53,670 nt of DNA from Marinilabilia salmonicolor JCM 21150 (lineage in GTDB: Bacteria > Bacteroidota > Bacteroidia > Bacteroidales > Marinilabiliaceae). The stretch spans positions 1 to 53,670 of the forward strand of contig NZ_AJKI01000036.1 of assembly GCF_000259075.1 (NCBI RefSeq), written 5' to 3'. Below the pieces are notes generated by a model. The model saw nothing but the letters and a program-made list of their open reading frames with translations. It was not told the DNA's origin and searched no databases. The position numbers were made by a program, and so were the translations under genes. Of this stretch, positions 1 through 9,083 are shown piece after piece; the stretch's first letter is position 1, and every line of letters starts with the position of its first letter.

Positions 1-34
1 TGATGAATGCCTTAAATATCAAGGAGTTTAATGA

Positions 35-3000
35 TTGTATAAATATTTTGTCATGTACTTAGATCTAATGGATATAAAAAATAAGGAATTTGATGAAGTC
101 AAAATTGCTCCTGAAATCCTGGATGAAATTGATGAATTTGAAATCAGAGATATAAAAAAAGACAATGATGATTTGTTTTGGATTGCTACAGAGGGGCATG
201 GTTTGGGATCTTTTTATTTCAGAAATTCTAAACCAGAAGAAATAAAATGGTTTGATAAAAAGTCAGCTAATTTGGTTTCCGATTATGTCAGGAAAATTTG
301 GATTGACAACCAAAGCTTATGGTTAGCTACTTTGGATGGAGTATCCATTTTAGAAAAAAATACGTGGAAAGTGAACAATGTCACCTATTCACCCGATTTT
401 GAAGAAGGCATTTCATATACCTCTATTCATGATGTAATAAAAGATCAATCGGGCGGGGTTTGGCTGGCAACTTATACCGGAGGGATCAATTACTACCATC
501 CACAGATAAATTTATTCAATCATTATAAGAAAGTCCTGGGGAGTGAAAATACAATTAATAGCAATGTGGTTCATGGTTTTTGGGAGAATAACAAAGGCGA
601 ATTATTTATTATCACTGGTGAAGGCGGACTGAATAAATTAAACAGAAATACAGGACAGATAAAGCATTATACGTCCAATTTGTCTGGTGGGATTTCCAAT
701 AATAACATTAAGTGCATGACGCCGGATGGGAATGGAAATCTATGGATAGGGACTTATAATGGCCTTAACTTCTTTGATGTTGAGAAGGAAGAATTTGTAA
801 AGTATTATCATGATCCGTTGGATGAAAACTCCCTGAATCACAATCAGATTCACGATGTTTATGTGGATTCTGATGGATTGGTCTGGCTGGGATTAAATGG
901 TGGTATTTTTCAGGTTTATGACCCCGTTGAGGATGAATTTCATGATTTTCCCGAAGTTGGAAATATTGTAAACGTTGTGTTCGAGGACAGTCATCATCAT
1001 ATATGGACTGCAGGAAATTTTGGATTAAATTGTATTGATAAAAATACCAGATTTTTACAGGATCTTTCGCAATTGACTGAAGGAATCGAGGAAGATCTCA
1101 ACTATGTAACCTGTATCTTTGAAGATTCTGAAGGATACATGTGGTTCTGTACGAGTAGTTCCGGCATCTTTGTTTATAAGAACGGGGAAAGATATAACTT
1201 TAATAAGTTTAATGGCTTAAATGATAATACGGTAAATGCATTGGTGGAGGATGATTCAGGAAATTACTGGATATCTACCAATAAAGGAATTTCAAAATTG
1301 ATTGTTTCAGGTTTATCTGATGGGAAACCCGATATTTACTCGGTTGATTTTTCTGTTGTAAATGGGTTGCAAGGACTACAATTTGAGCCGGGAAGTGTGT
1401 ATAAGGGCAAGGACGGGATGATTTATTTTGGAGGTGTTAATGGATATAATACTTTTTATCCCGATCAAGTCTCCGGCTATTTAGCTTTTCCGCCAGTGGT
1501 ATTATCTGAACTTCAGATTAATTTTCAAAAAATAACTATGGAGTCACCGGGCTCAAAGATAAGTTCACCACTAAACAATCTTGAAGAATTGGTTCTTAAG
1601 TACAATGAGCGAAACCTTCAATTAAGTTTTTCCGGGGTTGATTATGTGAATCCAAAGGCTATACATTACCGTTATTTGTTGACAGACCTTGATAATGATT
1701 GGATTAATATTGGAACACAGCGAACGATTAACTTTACTTATCTGCCGGCAGGTGAGCACGAATTAAGAATACAGGCAACTACCAATAAACTTGAATGGGG
1801 CCATGCATTTAGATCTATTAATATTAAAGTTCTTCCCCCCTGGTGGCAAACCTGGTGGTCCTATTTATTGTACATGGCTGTTTTTCTGGTTTTGCTGTAT
1901 TTCTTTCAAAGATGGACTCTTTTAAAAAACAAACTCCGTCTCGAGCAGTTTAAGCGTGAAAAAGAAGTGGAATTGCATGAATCTAAACTGAAGTTTTTTA
2001 CGGATGTTTCTCATGAGTTACGCACCCCGTTAACATTAATTCTTGCCCCTCTGGAGCAGATAATGGACCATGGTTCACTCAATGAGCAGTTAAAGCGCCA
2101 ACTTCTTTACATTAAGCGAAGCGGGATTCGAATGATGCACTTAATTGATCAGGTGCTTAACCTTAGAAAGCTTGAAACGGGTAATGAAAAACTGAAAGCT
2201 GCCAAAGGTAATATTGTTATTTTCCTAAATGAAATTAGTTTTGCTTTCTCTGAAATGGCTTTAGCGCGGGGTGTTAATTTTGAATTTCAAACCGATATAG
2301 AAGAAAAATTTATCTGGTATGACCGTGAAAAGCTTGAAATTATTATATATAATCTGCTTTCTAATGCTTTTAAGAATACTCCGGAAGGAGGAACTATCCG
2401 GTTAACGCTGAATATAAAAAAGACTAACGATCTTCCGGAGAGCATTAAACTCTCTTGTAAAACCAATGAATGCATAGATATTGGTATTGTAGATACAGGA
2501 AGAGGTATTCCTCAGGAGAAGCTTAAAACTATTTTTGAACGTTTTTACAGCGAAAAGAATATTGAAACGGGTAACATTAATGGAATCGGAATTGGACTGG
2601 AATTGTCCAAAAGAATGGTAGATCTTCATAAAGGTAAAATATGGGTAGAGAGTAGATGTAAATCTTCCCAAAGCGAGGGGTTTACCAAATTTTCAGTTCT
2701 TTTGAGTACCGATGATTCGTTACTGACTGATGATGAGAAAATTGATCGTCATATAGACTCTGATGATATAAGTCTTTATCCGAATAGATTGCAAATAAGT
2801 GAGATATCTTCACTGGAAGATTCAGAACAAATCGATAATGACTCATCCGGCGAATATTCTAAAGAGGTTCCAACGATGCTGGTTGTTGAAGATAATGGGG
2901 AGGTGCGCAGGTTTGTGAAAGAATTGTTTGCAGAAAAATACTATGTAGAAGAAGCAGAAAATGGCGTTGAAGGACTCAAAAAGTCCATTGAAGTTGTGCC

Positions 3001-3634
3001 GGATATTATTATTAGTGACATTATGATGCCGGAAATGAATGGAATCGAGTTTTGCAAAAGATTAAAAACTGATGTCCGTATCAGCCACATCCCGGTAATT
3101 TTACTTACTGCCCGGAGCACGCTGAATTTTAAACTGGAAGGTCTGGAAACCGGGGCTGATGATTATGTCACCAAGCCCTTTAGTGCGCAATATCTGATTT
3201 TGAAAGTAAAGAATCTTTTGAAACAAAGAGAACTGATTCGCTCTCATTTTCAGCTTAAATCACTTTTGGAACCTGAAAATGTCAAAGTGACTTCTGTAGA
3301 TGAAAAATTATTAAAAAAAGCAGTTGATTACGTCGTTGAGAATATTCAAGATCCAAAACTAAGTGTTGAGCGTCTGAGTGCTGAACTGGGTCTGAGCCGG
3401 ATGCATTTTTATCGGAAAATTAAAGCACTTACCAGTCTGTCAGGAGCGGAATTTATACGGAATATCCGGTTGAAACGCGCAGCATCCTTGCTGGAAAATA
3501 ATGATTTAAGTGTTAAGGAAGTGCAAAATATGGTTGGATTTGAAAGCGCGGATTATTTTCGTAAATGTTTCAAACAACAATTTGAATATACTCCTTCTGA
3601 TTATCAAAAGGATAAAAGAAGTTCTGAATCATAA
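35..3634 (+). CDS. Hybrid two-component system (HTCS) regulator of the PUL, 5'-incomplete
   Basis: One-protein sensor kinase and transcription regulator that normally senses an oligosaccharide in the periplasm and activates the neighbouring PUL. Visible order: Reg_prop beta-propeller blades (about 1-500), Y_Y_Y domain (523-602), one membrane segment (603-627, WWQTWW start), HisKA with H660 in SHELRTPL, HATPase_c (N box near 773, DTGRGIP, GIGIGLELS), receiver with phospho-Asp D995 (SDIMMPEMNG), and a C-terminal AraC HTH. Family members usually run about 1300-1400 aa with a signal peptide and two full propellers; here 1199 aa remain, no signal peptide is present, and two in-frame stops (29-34) lie just before the first possible start (TTG at 35). 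The N-terminal part is therefore missing or frame-shifted. It lies directly upstream of susC on the same strand, which makes it the likely PUL activator. Confidence 0.93.
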   Translation: MYKYFVMYLDLMDIKNKEFDEVKIAPEILDEIDEFEIRDIKKDNDDLFWIATEGHGLGSFYFRNSKPEEIKWFDKKSANLVSDYVRKIWIDNQSLWLATLDGVSILEKNTWKVNNVTYSPDFEEGISYTSIHDVIKDQSGGVWLATYTGGINYYHPQINLFNHYKKVLGSENTINSNVVHGFWENNKGELFIITGEGGLNKLNRNTGQIKHYTSNLSGGISNNNIKCMTPDGNGNLWIGTYNGLNFFDVEKEEFVKYYHDPLDENSLNHNQIHDVYVDSDGLVWLGLNGGIFQVYDPVEDEFHDFPEVGNIVNVVFEDSHHHIWTAGNFGLNCIDKNTRFLQDLSQLTEGIEEDLNYVTCIFEDSEGYMWFCTSSSGIFVYKNGERYNFNKFNGLNDNTVNALVEDDSGNYWISTNKGISKLIVSGLSDGKPDIYSVDFSVVNGLQGLQFEPGSVYKGKDGMIYFGGVNGYNTFYPDQVSGYLAFPPVVLSELQINFQKITMESPGSKISSPLNNLEELVLKYNERNLQLSFSGVDYVNPKAIHYRYLLTDLDNDWINIGTQRTINFTYLPAGEHELRIQATTNKLEWGHAFRSINIKVLPPWWQTWWSYLLYMAVFLVLLYFFQRWTLLKNKLRLEQFKREKEVELHESKLKFFTDVSHELRTPLTLILAPLEQIMDHGSLNEQLKRQLLYIKRSGIRMMHLIDQVLNLRKLETGNEKLKAAKGNIVIFLNEISFAFSEMALARGVNFEFQTDIEEKFIWYDREKLEIIIYNLLSNAFKNTPEGGTIRLTLNIKKTNDLPESIKLSCKTNECIDIGIVDTGRGIPQEKLKTIFERFYSEKNIETGNINGIGIGLELSKRMVDLHKGKIWVESRCKSSQSEGFTKFSVLLSTDDSLLTDDEKIDRHIDSDDISLYPNRLQISEISSLEDSEQIDNDSSGEYSKEVPTMLVVEDNGEVRRFVKELFAEKYYVEEAENGVEGLKKSIEVVPDIIISDIMMPEMNGIEFCKRLKTDVRISHIPVILLTARSTLNFKLEGLETGADDYVTKPFSAQYLILKVKNLLKQRELIRSHFQLKSLLEPENVKVTSVDEKLLKKAVDYVVENIQDPKLSVERLSAELGLSRMHFYRKIKALTSLSGAEFIRNIRLKRAASLLENNDLSVKEVQNMVGFESADYFRKCFKQQFEYTPSDYQKDKRSSES

Positions 3635-4133
3635 ATAGGTAACACTGCGTTATTTTTCTTTTTATCAGGTATTTTGTTATAGTTTCTATTTGTCCCTTTT
3701 CGGCTTGTCTAAGAAATGGTGACTGAAATTTTATGTTGTTTTTTATCCTGAAGGGAGAATTCGTTTGTTGCGAATAAGCCTGTTTCGATACCAAATGAAA
3801 TAACTAAGCCTGTTTTTTTTACTGCCTGGATTTAAGAATTTTATGTGTATTGCCAGTGTGTAGTTTTGAATATCCAATCATACACGTTTTTTTCCATCTC
3901 TCCTTTAAGTTGATGTCATAGTTTTTCCATTGATTTGATCCTGTTTTTAATTCGTTGAGAAGTATCTCTTTTAATGTCTTTGTTTTTATTTCTGTTGTCC
4001 TTTTTGTTTGGGATGGTTAAAATATTTTGATAATTGTGTTCTTTAGTGGCAATATTTCTAACCATTTCACTGTTTTCAAAGTCTTCTGTTTTTTGTGTGT
4101 AAATCCCAGTCAGTTAACTTGTTGGTTGTCGTG
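3635..4133. other. Intergenic, T-rich, no gene seen
   Basis: About 500 bases between the HTCS stop and the repeated motifs upstream of susC. The strand is strongly T-rich, and the short open frames on both strands show no protein-like composition. I see no tRNA, no clear terminator and no repeat shared with the rest of the window. Confidence 0.6.
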
Positions 4134-4237
4134 TGTTACAAATGAAATGGACATTTGTTACATGGTTTCTGAATCATGTGACATGAGTGTTGGTTTCTTG
4201 TTACAAAAAACTGATGCCACCCATCTGGTTTCTGAAT
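4134..4237 (+). promoter_or_regulatory. Array of repeated motifs upstream of susC, candidate HTCS binding sites
   Basis: TGTTACA occurs at 4134-4140, 4156-4162 and 4199-4205. TGGTTTCTGAAT occurs exactly at 4163-4174 and 4226-4237, with a partial copy TGGTTTCTT at 4191-4199. The last copy ends three bases before a candidate -33 element. Direct repeats abutting a PUL promoter fit binding of an AraC-type HTCS output domain. The repeats are seen; the function is inferred. Confidence 0.5.
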
Positions 4238-4240
4238 AAG

Positions 4241-4270
4241 TTTGTTTCCAGATGTTAAAAAAATCTTTTG
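4241..4270 (+). promoter_or_regulatory. Candidate Bacteroidota promoter for susC
   Basis: TTTG at 4241-4244 and ATCTTTTG at 4263-4270 are 18 bases apart, resembling the Bacteroides -33 TTTG / -7 TAnnTTTG consensus (the -7 match is imperfect at its first two bases). The -7 box lies about 92 bases before the chosen ATG at 4363. Confidence 0.45.
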
Positions 4271-4362
4271 AAAAGCAAAAGTGAAATCCCAATTCACTGA
4301 AAATTTCAAGAAATTAAAATGGCATCTATTTATTGTTAACCAAAATAAAAAACAGAATTCTT

Positions 4363-7347
4363 ATGAAGATCAAACGTTTTTTGAAAAAAACAATCTTGAT
4401 GTTGTTCCTATCTGTATGGGGAATAACATTGATGGCTCAGGAAAGAGCCATTCAAGGAAAAGTGACAGATGACAGTGGAATGCCGTTACCTGGTGTTACT
4501 ATTGTGGTAGAAGGTACCACCAACGGTACCGTGACAGATGTTGATGGTAATTATTCAATTAATTTGCCAGAAAATGAGGAAGTTCTTGTGTTTTCATTTA
4601 TTGGAATGGAGACCGAGGAAGTGAATGTTGCCGGGGAACGCATTGTGGATGTTACCATGAAATCTTCTACCATTGATATGGATGAAGTGATCGTGGTTGG
4701 CTACGGAGTTCAAAAGAAAAGTGACGTTATTAGTTCTGTAGTTTCTGTAAAACCTGAATCAGTTACTAAAGTACCTTCAACTGACATTGGTGAAATGTTA
4801 AAAGGAAAAGCTGCTGGTGTTTTTGTAACTCTTGGAGATGCCGGGCCCGGAAGTTCTTCGAATATCCTAATCCGGGGAAAGAATTCTATCAACGGGGGTA
4901 ACGACCCGATTGTGATAGCTGACGGAGTGCCAATTGGTGGGATTAATGATGTTAATCCAAATGATATAGCATCCATCGAAATTTTGAAAGATGCTGCAGC
5001 ACAGGCTATTTATGGTGCAAGGGCGTCTAATGGTGTTATCCTGCTAACTACGAAAAGAGCAAAAGCCGGTCAGGCTTCTGTAAATTATTCCGGCTATTAC
5101 GGAATGCAAACGGTAGAAAGAAATTTTGATGTGTATTCCGGTGAGGAATTTGCCCAGTTAAGAAGAGAAGCTTTTCGCGCTGATAATGGGTATTATCTGC
5201 CTGATGAAGATATTTTTACTGCAACTGAGTTAGAGGTGTTGGAAAGTGGTGAATTTGTCGATTGGGAAGAGGAAGTACTGCGGGTGGCCCCGATTCAAAA
5301 TCACAATTTTAGCGTAGCAACTGGTACAGAAGAAACAAAAGTATATAGTAGTATTAACTACATGAATCAGGAAGGAGTGGTTCCTGGTACTGATTACCAA
5401 AAGGCTACTATCCGATTTAACTTCGACCAGAAGGTTACTGACTGGTTAAGTTTTGGAGCCAACACTTCCTGGCAAATTTCTGAAAATAATGATCCCGGTA
5501 CAGGTGGTACGCTTGAACGTACTATCACAACCTCTCCACTGGGAAAGATTTACAATGAAGATGGAAGCTATAAGTTGAATCCTACTGATGTTCAGGAAAG
5601 TTTCAATCCTCTTTTGGATATTGAAACAACTTCTAATCTAAAGCAGGACAGAAATGACATTATGAACATCTTTATTGATGTTAAGCCATTTGATAATTTT
5701 AATTATCGTTTAAATGCCAGTCGCAGATCGTGGAATCGCAAAACTGAAAGTTATTCTACTGCGGAGTCACTAAGTGGTGTCCGTGGAGGTGAAATGGGAC
5801 TGGGAAGTATATATTATCAGGATAATGTAGAGTGGCAGTTTGAAAATATTGTCACATACGACCTCGAGAGTGGGCTACATAAGCTTGGTTTAACAGGTGT
5901 TCAAAGTATAACACAATCGAAATACACTGATTTTCGAAACGATGCAGATAAGTTGCCAAATGATTTGTTGGGAATCTATGGTCTGGAGTCGGCTGAGATT
6001 AATACACCTAATATCGGTGCAAACGAACGAGGTTTGGTTTCTTTTGTAGCAAGGGCTCAGTACACTTTCAACGATAAATATTATCTGAATCTATCGGCTC
6101 GCGCTGATGCATCAACCGTTTTTGGTGAAAACAATAAATGGGGCTACTTTCCTGCTGCCGCAATAGGCTGGAATGTTTATCGGGAAGAATTTATAGAGAA
6201 CATTGACGCTATCAGCAACTTAAAACTTCGTGCAAGTTATGGTAGTGTGGGTAACGAAGCAATCGATCCGTATCGAAGTCAAAGTACGGCCAATCAAAAC
6301 GACTATATGTTTGGTGGTGTAAAGAGATCCGGGTATGTTCCTGGAAGCAATTTGCCAAACCCGGATTTAAGATGGGAAACCTCTACAACTTTGAACCTTG
6401 CTGTTGATTTCGGATTGTGGAGAAATCGTTTATCAGGTACCCTTGAATTCTATAATACAAGAACCAAAGATCTTTTGGTTACTCAATCCTTGAATGCCGG
6501 ACTTGGCTACACTAGTATGCTGACCAATTTGGGTGAGATAGAAAACCAGGGGATTGAACTTTCAATGAATGGTGTGATTGTTGATAAAAGAGATCTCTCT
6601 ATTAATGCAGGATTTTCGTTCTCCGCCAACAAGAATAAAATTATTCACCTATACGGAACTGATGAGGATGGTGATGGAGTGGAAGACGATGATGTCGGTA
6701 ATAATTGGTTTATTGGTGAGCCGATTGATGTGTATTACCAATGGAAGCCAATTGGTATCTGGCAGGAGGGTGAAGATATTGTTAATTCACACCAGCCCGA
6801 TATGGAGCCAGGAGACATTAAGCTTTTAGACAAAAACGAAGATGGTGTTCTTAATGCTGATGATCGGGTTCTTACACATTCCGATCCAGAATGGTATGGC
6901 TCGTTTAACTTTGATGTTAAATTTAAAAATTTAGATTTTTCAGCAGATGTAATGACGGTTCAGGGACGTGTACGTTGGAATAATTACAATTATGACTACA
7001 ATCAAGGTGGTTCTCTGAGAGGAATTTACAATGGCATTAAACAAGATTACTGGTTACCCGAAAATCCAACCGGAAACTGGCCACGTCCTCAGGAATCTAA
7101 TGACAGATCAAATATTTGGACTTTGGCTTTAGAAGATGCTTCGTATGTGAGATTGCAGAATGTGACAATTGGTTACACGCTTCCAAAAACAGTTTTGGAA
7201 AGTATTAGACTCAGCAATGTTCGCTTTTATTGTACCGGCCACAATCTGTTAACTTTTACCGACTATAAATCATATAGTCCTGAGAAAAACCCTGCTGACT
7301 ATCCCGAAGCAGTTTCCGTTGTTGGCGGTGTACAGATAACCTTCTAA
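4363..7347 (+). CDS. SusC-like TonB-dependent outer-membrane transporter
   Basis: Imports oligosaccharides across the outer membrane using TonB energy, working with the SusD lipoprotein encoded 24 bases downstream. The ATG at 4363 (MKIKRFLKK...) gives a clean signal peptide ending at LMAQ; the frame is open back to a TTG at 4333, but that adds a charged leader before the signal. After the signal come a carboxypeptidase-regulatory-like domain (IQGKVTDDSG, about 20-95), the plug (VVGYGVQKKSDV to GVILLTTK, about 105-225) and a long beta-barrel ending in aromatic F. At 994 aa the length is normal. The only SusC in the window, so it defines the PUL together with the HTCS upstream. Confidence 0.95.
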   Translation: MKIKRFLKKTILMLFLSVWGITLMAQERAIQGKVTDDSGMPLPGVTIVVEGTTNGTVTDVDGNYSINLPENEEVLVFSFIGMETEEVNVAGERIVDVTMKSSTIDMDEVIVVGYGVQKKSDVISSVVSVKPESVTKVPSTDIGEMLKGKAAGVFVTLGDAGPGSSSNILIRGKNSINGGNDPIVIADGVPIGGINDVNPNDIASIEILKDAAAQAIYGARASNGVILLTTKRAKAGQASVNYSGYYGMQTVERNFDVYSGEEFAQLRREAFRADNGYYLPDEDIFTATELEVLESGEFVDWEEEVLRVAPIQNHNFSVATGTEETKVYSSINYMNQEGVVPGTDYQKATIRFNFDQKVTDWLSFGANTSWQISENNDPGTGGTLERTITTSPLGKIYNEDGSYKLNPTDVQESFNPLLDIETTSNLKQDRNDIMNIFIDVKPFDNFNYRLNASRRSWNRKTESYSTAESLSGVRGGEMGLGSIYYQDNVEWQFENIVTYDLESGLHKLGLTGVQSITQSKYTDFRNDADKLPNDLLGIYGLESAEINTPNIGANERGLVSFVARAQYTFNDKYYLNLSARADASTVFGENNKWGYFPAAAIGWNVYREEFIENIDAISNLKLRASYGSVGNEAIDPYRSQSTANQNDYMFGGVKRSGYVPGSNLPNPDLRWETSTTLNLAVDFGLWRNRLSGTLEFYNTRTKDLLVTQSLNAGLGYTSMLTNLGEIENQGIELSMNGVIVDKRDLSINAGFSFSANKNKIIHLYGTDEDGDGVEDDDVGNNWFIGEPIDVYYQWKPIGIWQEGEDIVNSHQPDMEPGDIKLLDKNEDGVLNADDRVLTHSDPEWYGSFNFDVKFKNLDFSADVMTVQGRVRWNNYNYDYNQGGSLRGIYNGIKQDYWLPENPTGNWPRPQESNDRSNIWTLALEDASYVRLQNVTIGYTLPKTVLESIRLSNVRFYCTGHNLLTFTDYKSYSPEKNPADYPEAVSVVGGVQITF

Positions 7348-7371
7348 TAATAACCATCAAACAATTTTGAT

Positions 7372-8937
7372 ATGTTTAAAATGAATAAATTAAAATATCT
7401 CATGGTAATAGTTGTTTCGCTATTACTAATTAATACTTCCTGTGAAGATTTTCTTGAGGAAGAGCCAATTGATTCGATCTCGGTTGATTATATCTATTCA
7501 ACTCCTGAAGGTTTAGAGGTAGGGGTGAATGCTCTGTATAATCTGATGCGCACACATAATGTTCCGCCTCAATATTCCAACGACCTCCAGGCCAATGCTT
7601 TTTTTATGGCAGGTACTGATTTGGGGTTGGTACGTACCTGGTTCAGACCATACCAGATTTCAACAATGACTCCATCTTCTTTTAATGGTCAAAAATGGAC
7701 AAATTCGTATCAAATAATTGATCGTTGCAATGCCATCATTATAAATGCTCAAAAGGTGGAAATGGATGCAGAGAAACGGAATCAGATCCTTGCAGAGGCC
7801 AAAGTAATTCGTGGCGAGTTATACCTTGACTTGATTCGTATGTATCAGCACATCTTGTTGGATACTACCGCGACTACTCCGGAGAACTATACGGATTCCG
7901 TGACTTACGAACCTGCTAATACGGCTGATGTATGGAAATTAATTAATTCCGATCTGGATTTTGCTGTTGACCACCTTGACTGGGCCGTTGAGGATGGAAG
8001 ATATGGACAGGGAGTGGCCCGGCACATACGTGGTAAGGCAGCAATGTGGCAAGAAGACTGGACTGAAGCAGCTGCGCAATTTGACGCAATTGTCGAGGAT
8101 GGAACTTATCACTTGCTGGGTTCTCCTTCTGAGGTTTTTGTTGGTGAACGTAATCATGCTGAGTCTTTATTTACTTATCAGTTTGATGAAACACTTGGGG
8201 GTAGTAGTAATTTGGCAGGTGGAGATTATCATCTTTTGCCAAGTTTCTTTACCAGTCGTTATTATGAGCTGAGTTCAGGTGAAATTATTAATGATCCTGA
8301 ATATGGTGGACAATCTCTCGGGTGGGCTTTCCCTAACAGTTATCTTCAGTCTCTGTATGATAGAGAGAGTGACAAAAGATATACCAGTTATTATATGCCT
8401 GAAGTACTGTATGTGAACAATCCTGATAACGAAAATTACGGTGAGCCCCTTCCGGAGTCTTCCTACGATGACAATTTCAGACGTTATCATTTTAGTTTGA
8501 AAAAGTTTTTCGATGCGGATAAAGATCCCTATACCAACAGTAGCTGGGTGAATGTTTTGTACTACCGTTTTGCTGAAACTCTTTTGTTAGGTGCTGAAGC
8601 ACATTGGAGAGCAGATAATGAGAATCCTGCAAATGCAAAAGCATTGGAGTACATCAATATGATTCGAACGAGAGCGGGATTGGATGAATTTACTTCCTTC
8701 GATGTGGATACTTATCTTGAAGAATCAGCCAGGGAACTGGCTTTCGAGAAAAATCGCTGGTTTTTGTTAAAGCGCATGGGACTGTTGGTTGAAAGACAAA
8801 GTATGTATTATCAGTATGGTTCAACTTCTACAAACGTTGTAAATGAACCTATGCAGCCATACATGGTGAATTTACCGGTGCCTCAAAGTCAGATCGATTT
8901 GATGGGGAATCCTGATATGCAGGCTGACGGATATTAA
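7372..8937 (+). CDS. SusD-like surface glycan-binding lipoprotein
   Basis: Outer-membrane lipoprotein that caps the SusC barrel and helps capture the glycan. The signal peptide ends in a lipobox LINTSC (Cys24) followed by acidic EDFLEEEP, a start typical of exported Bacteroidota surface lipoproteins. The family's helical TPR-like body and the closing region (ELAFEKNRW near 450, MQPYMVNLPVPQSQ near the end) are recognisable. Length 521 aa is normal. ATG at 7372 or 7381 could both serve; 7372 is used here. It follows susC by 24 bases and surely shares its transcript; a stem-loop comes just after its stop. Confidence 0.94.
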   Translation: MFKMNKLKYLMVIVVSLLLINTSCEDFLEEEPIDSISVDYIYSTPEGLEVGVNALYNLMRTHNVPPQYSNDLQANAFFMAGTDLGLVRTWFRPYQISTMTPSSFNGQKWTNSYQIIDRCNAIIINAQKVEMDAEKRNQILAEAKVIRGELYLDLIRMYQHILLDTTATTPENYTDSVTYEPANTADVWKLINSDLDFAVDHLDWAVEDGRYGQGVARHIRGKAAMWQEDWTEAAAQFDAIVEDGTYHLLGSPSEVFVGERNHAESLFTYQFDETLGGSSNLAGGDYHLLPSFFTSRYYELSSGEIINDPEYGGQSLGWAFPNSYLQSLYDRESDKRYTSYYMPEVLYVNNPDNENYGEPLPESSYDDNFRRYHFSLKKFFDADKDPYTNSSWVNVLYYRFAETLLLGAEAHWRADNENPANAKALEYINMIRTRAGLDEFTSFDVDTYLEESARELAFEKNRWFLLKRMGLLVERQSMYYQYGSTSTNVVNEPMQPYMVNLPVPQSQIDLMGNPDMQADGY

Positions 8938-8951
8938 TTTTAAACTGTTCA

Positions 8952-8987
8952 TGCTGGTGTTCTTTTCATTTGCGAAGAACACCGGCA
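8952..8987 (+). terminator. Stem-loop after susD (attenuator or mRNA-processing hairpin)
   Basis: Arms TGCTGGTGTTCTT (8952-8964) and AAGAACACCGGCA (8975-8987) pair with one mismatch around a 10-base loop. No T-run follows at once, so it may stabilise the susCD mRNA or cause partial termination rather than be a full terminator. Confidence 0.55.
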
Positions 8988-9083
8988 CTTGAACGGGCCA
9001 TTTCAGGATTTGTATTTTTTAAAACCGAATTAATCAGGTTAAAATACAGGTCATTAAATTAAAGTCTAAAAACAAAAAATAAA

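Noticed and set aside
3570-4239. Short open frames on both strands between the HTCS and susC
   Set aside because: T-rich sequence without start context or protein-like composition; better explained as regulatory DNA.
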